64,000 nucleotides of DNA from Siniperca chuatsi (GCF_020085105.1 NC_058059.1:28252385-28316384); one strand, 5' to 3'; counted from the stretch's first letter, positions 1 through 31,652 are shown. The notes: a model not told the origin generated them from the letters alone. Program-made: numbers and translations.

Positions 1-900
1 ATGAGCGAGTCATTACGACGAACCTGACGTGGACCTGAAAAAACATCATTTTACGTACATTATTTATAATAGTTGAATTGCGACAAATGTTCAATAACTA
101 TTTGTTTAAAGCCCACGGAACTCAGAAATTGCAGTTAGGTAGCGTTAACATTTCATTGTCACTGCACGGAAATTTCAGTGTTGACATACCAGTCTTTACG
201 GTTTGTACTTTAGTATCATGCTACACTTTATATCCTTCGGGTTTAAAAATACTACGGGTCGTCAAAGTCAGCAAGACCAACTGTACAACACCTCTGACAT
301 TATGAGACAAAATTATAAAGTTTAGTTTTAGTTTAATTTAGTCCAGAAATTGTGACTTCCGGTTAGGTGTTCAGCCTTCATAATAAAAGCACATCCAAAT
401 ACATAGAAAAAGTATATATGATGTTATGTGTAATTTGTGACAAATCATTTCAATAAATTAATAAAACGTGTGTATTCTTGGCAAACATAGTGTAGATATC
501 CAGTGCTGGTCAGGGGACCTTTAATATCCACTGCAAATGTCAGTAGCTAGTTGTTGAGATAAGTTTCTCCAAAGTGTTTGACAGACAGAGCAACGTTACA
601 ATCCTCTGGCCCCACTGTTAGTCTTATTCTAAGTGTTCTGTCCTATAGAGCCTTCATTGGAAACATACTAAAAAAAAAAAAAAAACGAAAAAAAAAAAAG
701 TCATGTAGACATTTCGCTTCTGTTCACTTCAGTAGCACGGTTCCTAGCTTCCATGTTTGGTGTAATGTTGGAAATACATTATATTTATTATAGAAAACAC
801 ATTTACAAAACCTACTAGACTAAGGATACAACCAATGTACAATTAGCCCCAGAATGTGAGCCTTCCTCCAGGAGAAAAGTAGTATAACAAGTCAACAACT
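1..900. other. Unassigned AT-rich flank
   Basis: No gene or named repeat is recognised here. It contains an A-rich tract at about 670-700 that looks like a retroposon tail. Small frames have no family features. Confidence 0.4.
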
Positions 901-904
901 GAGA

Positions 905-2949
905 GTGAAAAACAGACTTTATTAATATTCACATTTTAAGTCAAAACACCATTGAATCCAAAGGACAACTTGAGATCACCATCTGTACAATCAATAACAA
1001 AGAACCCCCGGTAAAAAACATCACAAGAAGAGATCTCACATCCAGATTTAGTCATTTCACATACGAATGTATATGATATTCACCTGGGGAAAATATACAT
1101 GTTAGAATGCAGGCTGAACTTCTAAAAGACTTCTAAAACAGTTACTGATCCTATGAATATTGCCTTTTCTTATGCTTTCAGCTCTAGTGGCTTGAAATCC
1201 CTTAATATAGCCCTTTGGGAGAGTGATTTGTAATGTTTTTGAGAATAACTTGTTATGTTCACAGTAGTCTAACGCAGTGGTCCTCCATCATGGCTCATAG
1301 CCCAAGAGTCTGCAAGTTTTCATGGCAACCAAACACTATAGCAGCTAACTCGTGGATCACGAAGAATATGATTGAGAACTTCTGCAACAGGAATATAAAC
1401 CTGTAAACCCCGCCATCTGCAGGACAGAACAGTCTTGATTTACAAGACTACTGAAAAATAGACAAACACAAGTGGGATGTGGGTCACTTTAAGGCAAATA
1501 ACAACAGCAAGGTATGGAGGTCTGTGGCTGAAAATATTAAGAAATGTAATTTTCCTTTAGTGTGTGCATGGTGTATGGCAAAATTAAAATGTTAAAATCA
1601 AAATTTCACATATATAGTGGAAAATACACAATTACTGTCAAAACGAAACTTTTAATGAAAACTCCACTGACCACAATGATAATTATACTGAATGTGAAAT
1701 TGACTTTGTATTTTCATTTTCAATTTGGTAGACATTATACAACCTGAACTTACATATTGAATACAACTGCAAACCAGACTCTTCTATTTGCATTAGAATT
1801 AAATTTGTGGCCTTTTTCATGGCCATTTTAATAGTGGTCAATCTCATAATTGTTGACTCAGACAGTTTTCACAAAAGAGGCATGCAAGAACCGTGCCATT
1901 ATGGAAATGTTCATTTTCATTAGACACAAGCTAACAACAGGACATAATTTCAATTCAAACAAGTCCAGTTTGCAATTTCATTTAGGATGCACACTGTCAA
2001 CCACTTTGATTCATTCAATTATTATTATTATCATCATTATACAGTGATATGCTGTGGAGTACACTGAAAATGATCTGTCAGTGGCATCTGTATTTTAATT
2101 TGTAATTTTTCTGGCCTTAATTATGGATTTTCAAACATCAATTTGATGTAATGATTTCATTTTAACATTGGCAGCCACAGACTTCCACACAACAGAGTAA
2201 CGTGAATTTAACAACATTCAACTTGCGAAGACCACTTGTTCTTCCTTTCCCAAGTCAATATTCCATTACATTCTACATTCCTGGATAAAATCTTAAGTCA
2301 TTTTGGTAATAAAGTCAATAACACTGTTAATAACCACCTTTCTTCAGCATCCAAAACATTTTTGGTACTCAGTTGGAAGAAAGAATGGAGGAAATGATTA
2401 ACGTCTAAATTATTACGTCTTAAAATCAACATATAACATGATAAATTTAACATTGATTAACTGGCCAAATTCACTAAGATATCACAGCTGAATTTATAAC
2501 TTTTCACTGTCACCTCACATGTGCTTAAAATCCATTATACTCCTCTCATCTTTTGCCTTTAAAAGACTAATGGTTAACGTGAGCACTCCTCCTCTTATGG
2601 TCTATGTGCTGTCTCCTGCAGATTAAATTATGAATTTAGGTATTCAAAAGATGAAGAACTAAAAACTAAAGTTAGGATTCAGCCATGGACAGATTGAAGA
2701 CAGTTACCACCCGTTTTATCAGGTCTGAAAAGTTGGGCAACAGAGGCAAACAACTCCAGTGAAGCTTACTTGATGTGTTCAATGAGAAATGGGCAACTTC
2801 CCACTGTAAATGTGTGTTCATGACAGGCAAGTCAAGAAGGAAAAGGGCATGTTCAGTAACATCCTTGCCTGGACTATAAAGGTAAAAAGTCTCTGAGGCC
2901 ATAGTTGATGACGATGTTACAGGAGAGGCACAGCACTTAATCAGCCATG
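905..2949 (-). other. dcp2: dcp2 3' untranslated region with poly(A) signal
   Basis: Downstream of the dcp2 stop (2950-2952) there is no further conserved coding. An AATAAA on the minus strand at 923-918, followed by a T/GT-rich stretch, is a plausible end for a roughly 2-kb 3' UTR. Long 3' UTRs are usual for vertebrate DCP2. Small frames inside (for example 2902-2672) have no recognisable motif. The transcript end is inferred. Confidence 0.5.
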
Positions 2950-20793
<17,844 letters not shown>

Positions 20794-21000
20794 GTTGGCT
20801 GAAAACATGCCGACTCTATCTCAGAGCACTCATGTGCAAACCCCATAAGAGCAGCAAGCTACATCCGCATTTCCAGCTCAGTGGCTCCCACGCTTTGTAT
20901 TGGCTCCAGAGACGTCGCTAGTACCGACTAGTAACGTTAACGTTAACTGCATTTGCTCCGCCACCGGGAACTGGACGGAGTCTGTTGCTAATGCTGCGTT
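20794..21000 (-). promoter_or_regulatory. dcp2: Likely dcp2 promoter and 5' UTR region
   Basis: Sequence directly upstream of the dcp2 start codon is richer in CpG than its surroundings and has no clear TATA box, as expected for a housekeeping gene. The exact transcription start cannot be read from the sequence. Confidence 0.4.
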
Positions 21001-22384
21001 CAGGCCCTACGGGATGGGTGGGAACGATTCCGACTTTAACGCCTCGCGAGCGCTCGGGGCATCAACACGGTTTCATGATTACAGAGTTGGTCGTGTGAGC
21101 AAAGAAAAGTTGGTTGTATACTGTGCATTGACGTTATAACACCATACATATTTGATTAAATTGAACGGCGGACTTTGGCTGATGTGAGGCATTTTCATTT
21201 TTCAGGCACTTCCGTATTATTAAGGTTAAGTCGGATATATCGGAGAGTACATTCAGAAAGATCCGTTTCCCAGTCGTCATTACGAATGGGACGTTGACGT
21301 GAACGCTACTTACACGTCTGAATCTCGTAATCAGGACAACGATAGGACTTGAACGCGGCATTGCTTTACAACCGGAAGTGAATCATCCAGAAACACTATT
21401 GGTCCATCTTTATGTCTGTCACTTAACAGAGAAGAGAAATTTAGCAAGTTTGTGTGAGGCGTCTTTGCCGCAGTAAGAGGGTCACAGAAAGTGTTTCATA
21501 ACTTATGCATGTACGAAATTCAATCATAAGTGCATATAACAATATTTACCCCTTATGTTCATTCTGTAAATCTGAACTAGAATCAATGTGGCAGCTGGTC
21601 CAAACTATTTTGGACAGATGTCTGTCTGTAATGTTTTTGTTGCTTCAATAAACCAAATCATTTCTCTAGATACATATGGTTTTGCTTTAGTCTGCATATC
21701 AAACACATAACAGTCAATGGCTGTGTGAAATTCATTTTTCTGTTTTGGAAATATCCATCAAAAACAACAACGTTCCTAATTTTAAGACTTTTCTCGGTTG
21801 ATGGGACAAATTTTTATGCATCCATTAACAATGTCTGAAAACTGGGACCCTTCTGGAAGACACTGTGCAGAACATTTGATGGTCATTTTCAGCGGTCTAA
21901 GCACTCACAGTGCTGGATCTGTATTTAGGGCTTCAAGCGAGAGGAAGACTGGGCCGGTGGCGCTGAAGGCGCGCTGCAGTGTCTGCTTTCTTCATGCCTG
22001 CATCTGGAACAGGTCAAATATAACATTCAACTTTTGATATTTCAAACTAGGTTTTTAAACTGCTGTTCTCTGTCGTTGTGTGAGAATGTAGCTTAAGTTC
22101 TCTGGAGTTAGAGAAGTTGACCAACCAGCGCAATATGGTGTCAAAAAGCATTAGTCAGTGAAGTGGCTCCGCTGAACACAGCCTAAACTGTCACCACCGT
22201 CAGAAATAATCCGAATTAGAAGCAGCTTTATTGGCCAAGAATGCAAGGAATGTGCTCTCAGTGCACTTCCACAGAAATAGACATAACAGCTAAAGACAAC
22301 GACGCTGAACAAATAAAGGTAAAGAATAGACAGGACTATTGTGTCCACAAGTACGTGGGAAATATGCATATTAAACATATATAA

Positions 22385-22416
<32 letters not shown>

Positions 22417-23440
22417 ACCTTTATTTATAGGGTGTGATGGGTCTGCAGCATATGTAATTCTGACATTGTTCTTATAACTATTTTCATTATTTTAGAAATA
22501 CAGTTTGCTCCTGTAAAGAGAAGCGTTGCAGTTCAGTGCGGGCTGTCAGAGCCGTTCTGCGCATGTGCAAAAGTGGTCCTGTCAGTCAAAGAAAGTTACC
22601 GCAAATTGCTTTAAAAGTGTTGTGTTTTACAGAGTAATGAAGTGAAATAAGCGTGTATAAGGAGAAGCAGGGCTTCCCTAACCGAGGCTGGAGTGACAGT
22701 CCACAAACTAGTAACCGACCGTCATGTCCATGTTTAAAGTGGGCTAGGGAGAACATGCAGGGGACAAAGCATAGTGTGGATGTTTGGCACGTTGCAAAAG
22801 TTAATGAAAACAATTCTATCAGGGTATTCATAGTACATGTGTGGAAGTTTCTTAATGACCATAATACTTTTGATATGTACATATGTGTATAACCATAAAG
22901 AAGTAAAAAAAAATCATAAATGAAGCAGAATCTCCCCGGTGAATGAGAAAGGGTGCGAAGACCATGGATAAAATCAATCTGCAAGCACTTGTACTGAGTT
23001 GGCTCGTTACTTTTGTCTTACCTGAAAATAGTGGACAACTGCAGAGGACAGCGGACAAATGCAGCTTTCCCTGTTTTTTGTGGTTTATGATCTAACGTCA
23101 CCCGACCATTTCATTCAGACCAAATCAGGTGTTGCAGCAATTAGCCGCAGGTTTGGGTGGCGGTGTGTGGGGTGAGGGCGTGTTTATTTGTGCTTCAGAA
23201 CGTAACTGCTGTGAAACAATCAGAAAACAACGTTTTATTTCTCTGAATCACCGGCTTTCTCACTACCGGCACTCCCTCTCCTCATTCACTCTATAGGTCG
23301 CTTGACCACCGCTGTCTCTCTGTCACTGTCTCTCTGTCTCTGTAAGCCAGACACAGAAGTCGAAGCTGGGTACACTAAATAAACCAAGCAAGGACACAAC
23401 TGGGAGAGTATCATAGTGTGGTCCATGAACTCTGCCTGGA
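21001..23440. other. Intergenic sequence between dcp2 and cenpa, left part
   Basis: Short frames only. Contains a LINE 3'-end-like phrase (see 22207) and a (TAA)n run at 22389-22416. Nothing else could be named. Confidence 0.35.
22207..22330 (-). mobile_element. LINE 3'-end fragment
   Basis: GAAGCAGCTTTATTGGCCAAG on the plus strand is the inverse of a common teleost LINE 3' end that carries its own poly(A) signal. Only the tail is present. The family is not certain. Confidence 0.45.
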
Positions 23441-23449
23441 TAGCACCTG

Positions 23450-24345
23450 GTTCCAGTGAGATTTCAGGGTGACTGTGAGCAGTTTGACTGGTCTAATCGG
23501 ATTGGCCACCGCAGCATTCCTGGCGGATCAGCTCTTAAAAACGGAACTGGAACTACCAGATGGCGCCACCCTACAGATCCAACACGCCCACAGAGCCCTC
23601 ACACAAAAACCGAATTCAGGTGGTATCCCAAGATCAATAGTGGTTCATTTTCTTCAGTTTGAAACCAAGGAATTGGAATCTAAGATCAATTGAATATTTG
23701 GGTGTGACAATCATTAAAAACCTCTCTGAATTTAAGGCAAATTACAACAAATTATATCAGAGATTAAAAAAGATATTGAAAGTCTATCTTACCATTGGAC
23801 TTTAACTCAAGAATTGTAATCATCAAAATGAATGTTACCCAGATTTCTTTACCTGTAGAGGTCCCTCAAAGTCAATTCATATTTTTATATGTATTTACAG
23901 AATAATATCTAGGTTCATCTGGAGGGAGGGCAATACACTGATGGCAGAACTGCTCATCAGTACAAAGAAACTAATTAATCATTCACACACACACACACAC
24001 ACACCAAAGTGTCTTGCTCAAGGACACTTCAACATGTGGATTGAGGGAAGCCGGGATCAAACCACCAACCTTCTGATTGGTGGACGACCCGCTCTACCAC
24101 TAAGCCACAGCCGCCCGAAACTCTCCAGCTACCCAAAGATAGAAGTGGTATGGGTCTTGCAAAATTGAAGGAGTACTTTTGGGTTGCACAACTAAGACCT
24201 GTCTACTGCCAGAATTTGGAGCGTGGAAAGACAGAAAAAGAAATAAACCAATATGTAATTCAAGATATTACTGGAGATCATGAATTATACAAGGAACTCA
24301 AAATAAATATAGCTTCAATAACAAGATTTGGAAAGATATAAATAT
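23450..24345 (+). mobile_element. L1/Tx1-like LINE fragments, ORF1 then ORF2 end
   Basis: At 23560-23690 a frame reads AHRALTQKPNSGGIPRSIVV, a motif of the ORF1 RNA-binding protein in L1/Tx1-type LINEs. At 23700-23930 shifting frames read YLGVTIIKNL, then IKM-like and FIWREG phrases typical of the end of ORF2. At 24145-24240 the phrase KEYFWVAQLRP follows. The middle of the element is missing and a second repeat interrupts it at 23940-24122. Confidence 0.7.
23940..24122 (+). repeat. Teleost interspersed repeat with CA run
   Basis: Starts with a (CA)n tract, then CTTGCTCAAGGACACTTCAA, then GATCAAACCACCAACCTTCT, and ends CACTAAGCCACAGCCGCCC. This is a very common fish repeat. A related, fuller copy lies at 36305-36540. 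Confidence 0.7.
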
Positions 24346-24359
24346 GTTAAAATGGGTAA

Positions 24360-26385
24360 CCATAGTAACTTCAAACCAGCTCAATATGACCAAGGATTTA
24401 AAGGGTAATTCTGGTATTTTTTAATCTTGGTCCCTATTTTTCACATATTTGGGGGTGTAAATGACTAATAGGTGCAAAAAGTTTTGGAATTGGTCCAGTA
24501 GATCGCCTCTCAGTCTAGGCAGCCCTCGCAACAGCTTTCACAGTTGAGGTTTTGCTCAGAAACTGTTTAAACTAAAATTTTAAGGTGTCTGAGGTGTGAC
24601 CTGAAACCTCACCAGTCTACTCAGAATTGTGTTTAGTTATCACCAGTTTCGTTACATAATTGTTTCTCAGCAGTTACAGTAGCCAGCTCTCTGGAGCTCT
24701 TCCCTCCTGCAGCCGCAGACACACCAGCAGCTTATTCTCTGCTGCAGCTGCTGATTTGGCTCCTTTTTGTTCATTTCTCACACTGTTATCAGGACTCCTT
24801 TTAACCTGTGTTTTTTACTCTGTAAAGTAAAATTACCGATTTTTAAAAAATGTTTAAAGTACAAATACACAAAACAACGACTTTGTTCCAGTAACGAGAG
24901 TAAATGTAATTTGGTACTTCCACCCCTGGTATTATATATAGATAATGTTTACATGGAGTGAAATATTCAAACCCAGGACTCCATGTTTTATGGCTGCACT
25001 GTTCCATCAAATGGAAATAATATACTGTGCATCATTTAGACATATTTCTCCCAAAGTCAGCCTGATAGATTTGGTACCTTTTGAAAGTTTGGGATCTCCA
25101 CTAGAATTTAAAATACAATTTGGTGGCTTTGAACAGTTGCTGCACATTGGGAGTTGGTAATGACTGCACTAGTAGTGAATATTTTTAAATAATACCCAAC
25201 TTTAGGCATTTGGTGCTTGGAAGTGAACTTTAGAGGTATAGAGTTGAGTGCATTTGATGAATTTTATTTGAATATATTGTAGTCATATTTGTTGATATTT
25301 TATGGTTATGATCTTGATAAGTAGACAATCACAGCAGATCATTTCAAAAATTATTTTTTATAGTTTTTAAGTGTATGAAATTGCTAATGTGTGTGTGCAT
25401 TAATATTTGGCCAAACTAAATTAGTTTGAAGTTGTGCAATTTTCATATTAAACATTCATTGTTTTGAACAGTAAAAGTTGAGATTATATCAAATTCAAAT
25501 ACATTCTTAGTTAGTATTGTTTTAATATTAAAAAAAAATAAAGTGCTCAAAAAGGATACCTCTTAAAACAACAGTGAAAGAAGATGAAGGCAACCGATCG
25601 TTTTTTGAGAAAACAGTCTGTATTTAAATGTAATTATAATTCCTTGAACCCAGTGTAGTCTGATTCTTGGCAGATGCTCGACACAACACAGGAAGGATGG
25701 TAGCAGCACTCTGTTGCGTCTCCCAACAAATCCTCACACAAACTGCCTGTAGCTCATGTGCCGATGCCGCCTGTTCAATTGAAAAGCACAGAAGAAGCCA
25801 GAATTCACTTATGCATTAATTTCATTTTAATTTATATATCAACTTTAGAGAAACTCTCCATATTACTCTCTGTGAGCATAGTATGCTGTCTGGAAAACAC
25901 ATATGTTCAAGCACATTGGCTCAACTCTGGAATGCTTGGTGATGGATCAGGTGCCTGACCTCCAGCTCCGTCTTTTGTTTTGCAACTTTATTTTTATTGA
26001 TATTTTCAGGCAAAAAGAGTGGGTTGACATGGGCAACATACTACTTGTACAGAAACAGGATCTTTCAATAGATGGATTTCCATCCACCTGTGTTTATGCA
26101 CATTTTCAATTTACGCATTAAGTGGAAGAGTGGAAAAGCTGGAAAGTTTTTATGGTTTGCTGAGGTGGAGAAGATGGTGTATCACACCAAGCAAAATGTG
26201 ATGAAGTGCAGCGGAAACAGACTTAGCAAATAAATCATGACATACATAAGGCACGTGATGTAAACTTTCAAGTTTCCACTGAAAAGAATACCCGGCCATG
26301 CTGACTATCCAGTTCAATCCCTCATCCACAGTATTCAGATTATTGTCAACTGTTGGGTCTCGCCTAGCCTTACCACAAGTGAGGG
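24360..26385. other. Intergenic, MITE-like remnants
   Basis: TTTAAAGGGTAATTCTGGTA at 24397 and TTGGTACTTCCACCCCTGG at 24911 resemble ends of fish MITEs. The rest (24960-26385) is AT-rich with short frames. Confidence 0.35.
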
Positions 26386-26389
26386 ACAA

Positions 26390-26545
26390 AAGCCTTCACT
26401 AAGAGACTTGACGTGAACTTTAACAGACTGCTTTGTGTTTGCTGAAACACTTTTTTGTATCCTGATCATTTTATACACCACATAACAATCTTTGCCTGCA
26501 GAAGGAAGACACGGATTCACCTTTTTCTTCACGGAGAGAAAAACT
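26390..26545 (-). repeat. Interspersed repeat R, inverted copy
   Basis: The reverse complement matches 27525-27680, including GGTGAATCCGTGTCTTCCTT and GCAAAGATTGTTATGTGG. It forms an inverted pair with that copy about 1 kb away. Confidence 0.7.
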
Positions 26546-26559
26546 GCTGGAACGCCTCT

Positions 26560-26836
26560 CTCAATAAGCTACACTTAACTTGGCAGTTCATGCACTATTA
26601 CCTTATACCGTATTATTATCATCAACCGGTAAACCCACTTTGTACTTCACACTTATTTTATTTTATACTTTATTTTATACCCACTTGGTACTTAATTTAT
26701 TTTCTGACCTGTATTATAGTGTATTATATATATATTTTTGCTTAGTACTTCTATTCCTGTGTGCACTGACGTGACAGTGAGCTGCTGTAACAAAAGAGTT
26801 TCCCCTCGGGGATCAATAAAGTATTTCTGATTCTTA
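26560..26836 (+). mobile_element. Rex1-like LINE 3' end, 5'-truncated
   Basis: Shares ACACTTATTTTA, TATTATAGTGTATTATA and the terminal GGGGATCAATAAAGTATTTC block with the copy at 5615-5911. Only the 3' UTR is present. It starts within a few bases of repeat R (26390-26545). Confidence 0.8.
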
Positions 26837-27524
26837 TTCTTCCTCCCACTAAAGTCAACTGCTGCCTTCCTTTGCTGCCCCTTGAAGAAATAGTTTTGCC
26901 ATTGGACCTACCGACAGTGCGGACCCGACTTTGTCAGCGTCTAGACCTGAGAGAAACTCCACTGGACAAATTCAAAACAAAGTGACGCATCAGGTCGTCA
27001 CGCACAAAGCCAAAATGGTGGGCAGACCCGGTAATCTCAAACAAAGGGACAGAGCCAAAACGGGAGGACGAGCTCTATTTGTCCTCAAGATAACATGCAG
27101 CTTAACTGTCTAAGCTACCACATTAAAGCACAGTTATTAGCTTCCAAAGTGACTAAAGCTAACACAGTTATGGCCTAGCAGTGTGGTACCGGTGCAAAAT
27201 GGAATTTGCTAACACAAAGAAAAACACACAGCAGTTCGGATGCAGCAGTCCGTCACTTTCCAAAAAGCAAATTTAGATGAAATAACACACAGTTCTAAAA
27301 TCTCTCTGCCCAGACACAAGCCTCTTACTTGAGATCGCTCTTGGCAGCATTTTAACATGTGAGTCCGTTTGGATTTGTACGGCGGCGTCCTCTCGGGCTC
27401 GGACACTGATGTGGCTGGGTCCACGCTGTTGGCGGGTTCAACGGCGAAACTGCTCCTTTGGGGGGCAGCAGAGGGAGCAGTAGTTGTCTTTCAGTGGGGA
27501 GAGAGAGAGGCTCAGCGGCAGTCT

Positions 27525-28000
27525 TTCTCTCCGTGAAGAAAACGGTGAATCCGTGTCTTCCTTCTACAGGTAAAGATTGTTATGTGGAGTATAACAATCG
27601 GGATCCAAAAGTGTTTCGGCAAACACAAAAGCAGCAAGTTAAAGACCTTCTTAGGGAAATAAAAGTTCTACATTGAGCGCCTCTTGAAGCAACTGAAGTT
27701 ACAGTGGAAAGACGGCAAGCAGTCTGTTGCGCTCAGCTTTATGGAGGTGGATGATGACGCCATGGCTGGGGTGCCCGGGTCTCCTACGCTCTGTTTGGCA
27801 GTTCGTCCAATAGAAATCCAGTGTTTGGATTCAAGCTCAAATCTCGCGCCTGAGTGTGAATTAACGGCTGGTGGAGATTTGGTGCTATTTTACTGTTTGG
27901 CCTTTGTTTTTCATTCAGGTCTCTTAGTCAAGGCTTTATATTTCCAAGTAGGTCCCTGTCTTTGTTCTCCACACATGGTGAGGCCCAACACCGATTAAAG
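27525..28000 (+). repeat. Interspersed repeat R, direct copy
   Basis: Related to 26390-26545 (inverted) and 34640-35000 (direct). It includes a small palindrome GATTGTTAT...ATAACAATC and ends TTTGTTCTCCACACATGGTG then AGGCCCAACACC. Family unknown; no coding. Confidence 0.65.
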
Positions 28001-29331
28001 GAAAATGTCCTTGTCTGTGCTTGATCATATATAGACCACCTAGATATGATCCTTCTTTCATTAGTGAATTCATTGAACTGTTGTCCAAAACTAGGACTAA
28101 ATTCGATAAGTTGCTGATACTTGGAGACTTTAATATCCATGTCTGCTGCCCTGACGACCCTCTTGGGCCTGGTGTATAAAGATTCCTGATGTCAAATGTA
28201 TAGATGCCCACATATCTGAGTGCCTTACGTTTAACATGTTGTTGCCTTGTGTTGCCTGTAGCCCACTCCCCACAACTACATCTAGAATTTTTAAATCATC
28301 CTGTGCTGCCAAATTCAATACTGCCTTCAACATTCCCATGTGCTTCTCTGGATCATCACTCTCTGTAAGTGAACTGCTGAATAGTTTTCATTATAATATG
28401 AATATATGATATCGCTCCCTTCTAAACCAAAAAATCTAGTCACCTCTCGATGCCCTGAATAAATGATAATATTCGCGTGCTGAAGCGATAATGCCGCAAG
28501 GGGGGGCGGATGTGGAAATCATCCAAACTACCAATTCATTTGGAACTTCTTACGTCTCTACTTAAGACTTTTCACACAGATGTTAAAAATTCTTCTTTAA
28601 TTGATTGAAATCAGTCAAATCCAAGAATGCTGATCAACATTATGAGCCATGTCATTGATCCTCCCCAGGGCCAGATATTAGATACCACCCCTTAGAAATG
28701 TAAAGAATTTATTTCCTTCTTTACTCAGAAAATCACAAATAAGAAGTTTCATCTCTCCCCCAGATTCTCCAGTTACTGTTGTGAAGCCCTCTGCTCATTT
28801 AATACAATCTCTCCGTCTACACTGACAGATATGGTAATGGAAATTAAACCCTTCAGACATTCTACCTGTAAAATTTCTAAAGGATGTTAACACAGTGTCC
28901 CCTTTTATTTTTGCAAATTTTATACTGCTCTTTGTCAACAGGCTCCGTTCCTGAATCTTTAAAACGGCTCTAGTTCAACCACTTTTAAAAAGACCGTCTC
29001 TTGATTCCTCTGATCTTAACACATTTTGGGCCCATTTCTAAGCTCCCATTTTTAGCTAAGGTTTTAGAAAAGGTTGTAGCAGATCAAATGATAGCTTTCA
29101 TTCATGATAATACTATCTTTGAAAAATTCCATAGTACTGAAACTGCGCTTCTCATGGTTTTTAATGACTTTTCTGGAAGCTGATGCTGGCCATAAATCCA
29201 TCCTTGTTCTCCAGGATCTAAGCGCAGCATTCGATACCATTGACCATGAGATCCTCTTTGACTGTCTTGAAACCAGGGTGGGTATCAGTGACACTGCTTT
29301 GCAATGGTTCAGGTCCTACCCACTGGTGTAG
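28001..29331 (+). mobile_element. L2 (Maui)-like LINE, decayed
   Basis: Frame-shifting translation gives the endonuclease phrase KLLILGDFNIHVC (28105-28145), the linker phrase KCKEFISFFTQKI (28695-28735), the RT start KLPFLAKVLEKVVADQM (29050-29095), and motif A LQDLSAAFDTIDHEIL (29208-29260). It breaks off after LQWFRSY at 29320. Many stops show it is dead. The SAAFDTIDH style is typical of L2/CR1-clade LINEs. Confidence 0.85.
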
Positions 29332-29734
29332 GTGTGATCAATTAATTAGTGCGATCAGAATTATCAAAGATAATCATAAATATCTGTAATGAATAAAGTC
29401 CTCAGAGGCACCACTCTTCTTAAAGAAGAGAAATGATAGAAATTGATAGTCTCAATTAATAAACTAAACTATCAATTTGAGTCTGATTAATAAATAAAAC
29501 TAAACTATCAATTTGGAATTCTGATTAATAAATGAATAACTTTGTGCAACATTAAATTACCAGCATTAATAGCTAGTAGGTTTAAAAGAAAACAAAGGAT
29601 TTGCAGTTCAACATAGAAGAGGTTGGCAAATTACTCTTGTGCAAACATTAAAGAAACCAGCATAATTATACACAGGCATCCGGGTTATTTAAAAAGACAA
29701 ACAAATTGCAAAATGGTTGTCTGTCCTTGTCTGT
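29332..29734. other. AT-rich stretch with short duplications
   Basis: ACTAAACTATCAATTTG occurs twice, and variants of CTGATTAATAAAT recur at 29440-29540. GGCACCACTCTTCTT near 29408 has an inverted echo near 39515. Origin unknown. Confidence 0.3.
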
Positions 29735-29860
29735 GTCTGTGTTCGCCCTGCGACGAGGTTGGCCACACAGGCCCAAGTCACTGGGATAGGCTCAGTCACC
29801 CGCGACCCCCTAACGGGGACCAAGCGGTAGAAAATGGATGGATGGATGGACAAACAAAGC
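29735..29860 (+). mobile_element. LINE/SINE 3' tail ending in (TGGA)n
   Basis: Ends ACGGGGACCAAGCGGTAGAA then ATGGATGGATGGA, a 3' tail common in fish genomes. A second copy lies in opposite orientation at 32505-32640. Family name not assigned. Confidence 0.6.
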
Positions 29861-31640
29861 AAAAACACACAATGTGAAGACCAACTCTAAATACTAAACT
29901 ACAGAACAAAGGGATGCACGCATGTGTGTGTGTACGCGTGCACGTGCATCCAAGATGGCTGCTTTGATCAAAGATGGCGTCAAACAAAAAGAATGTCTGT
30001 ATGTTTCTTTGTTCTGCTTCCGTATGTCGCGCGTGCACATGGTCAGAACAACTTGAGAGTTACGGTTACAATAATAACCTCACATTAACCATGGAGAAGA
30101 TCACAACAATTAAACCTCAATGGAAACACATCAGTAACATCACATGTACAAAAGTTAAACAGTCCTTTGCTTAGCTCTATACACTGTTACTCTATGCTAT
30201 GCCCAGTTGTTACATTACCCATCCATGGGAGGGAAAAAGAGGTTGCTTTGAATGTGCTGCCGGCGGTCCGTCGGTTGTGGATGGGCCAGGCGGGGAAGAA
30301 TTTGCAGCCCGATGCAGTCCTTTGCTGTGTAGTGTCCGTTTATGCAGATGTGTGGAACCCGGTCTGTTGTCCTCCTTGCATTTAGCTCAGCACTAACTTC
30401 CTTAGTTGCTGGCCAAAGGCCAGTTTAGCTGGCCGTTGGCGCTAAACTTTGTTGCAGAGATCTAGCAGGCCCTTGTGTCGCTGCTGTAAGATCAGATTTC
30501 GGTTCTGAAGGAAGGCAGACGCCCGTGTAATCCTTTGTCCTGCTTTGGTAGGAGATACGGAGAAAGAGAACAAATGACCGCTGACCCCTTTTATTGACCT
30601 GGTGCCATCATGGTTCACAGGTCAGACTGGCCATTAGTGGGTGGGATGCTGCATTCTATAGCTTTCAGGATTGTGGGACAAAAGAAAATGCAGTCTCCTA
30701 ATACATTTCAGTTAAAAATCACACACAATGAATTCATCTGTGCAGTCCCAACACTTGTGATGCAGATTCGCAGCAGGTTGGAGCTTTTTTTATTGCGCGC
30801 AAATACATTGAGGTGTTTTAGAGGAAGTTTTTCAAGTGCCCCACTGAATAAACTGGTAACGTGGTCATGGATCACATCCCTCACCTGCATCCAGGCACCG
30901 CATCACTGATCATGAACACCTCCCTGCTTTAAGGAAATAGTCTTCTGTGGGAAAACACTCTTCTTTCTCTGTTTTCCATCTCTCCTGAATGACTCCCTAT
31001 TTTGGGATCTGTTTTCCTTTCCACCCCGTCCTTGATAATCACAGTTACAACACCTAAAAATAATGGTTATAATCAGTATTGCTTGGCTGTGTTTTGTTGC
31101 TTTGTGCTGCTTACATGGCTCCATGTACCAATAGTGGATATTGTTGCTGTATTATTGTACTAATGTTTTGCTGTTTCCTGTTGCATCTTGCCAAAGGACT
31201 GCAGCTGAAAATGAGCCCACTGTGGCAAACACTGGCACATTTACATAAATGTTGATTAATGTGTGTTGTCCTGAATTAGTAAATGAAAGGAAAACTGACA
31301 GTGGAATCAGCACCTGTCCCTCCTGCCTCGCCAGTTGTCCCAGGTGGCTCAGAGTGCAGGTAAGAACATATCTAATTGGCCACCCATCTGCACCCACTGG
31401 GGACCAATTAAGAAAAACAAAAAGTGTTTAAAAAGGACATTTGGGATTTGCACTCAAGGATGAAAAAAATTACATTTTCCCCATTCTCTTGGCTGCATTT
31501 GGAACAAACTGGCATCTTCTATGTGACCTTTCTGTTTAACTGAAAAAAACATGACCGTTAACATCATGCACAGACATTTAATTAAATTAAATCTTGGCTT
31601 GTTTCCAAACCAAAATAAGACATCAGGTGTGTAATACAAA
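29861..31640. other. Intergenic sequence downstream of cenpa
   Basis: Short frames only. The GC-richer part 30230-30600 may belong to an old repeat. Nothing could be named. Confidence 0.3.
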
Positions 31641-31652
31641 CAAATCTTACCG

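Noticed and set aside
2672..2902. 76-codon minus-strand frame after the dcp2 stop as an extra exon
   Set aside because: The conserved dcp2 C-terminus ends at 2950 with a stop; the frame lies in the 3' UTR and has no motif.
20900..21139. Plus-strand frame upstream of dcp2, possible divergent gene start
   Set aside because: No conserved motif, no splice continuation and no further exons on the plus strand up to 31 kb; probably promoter-region sequence.
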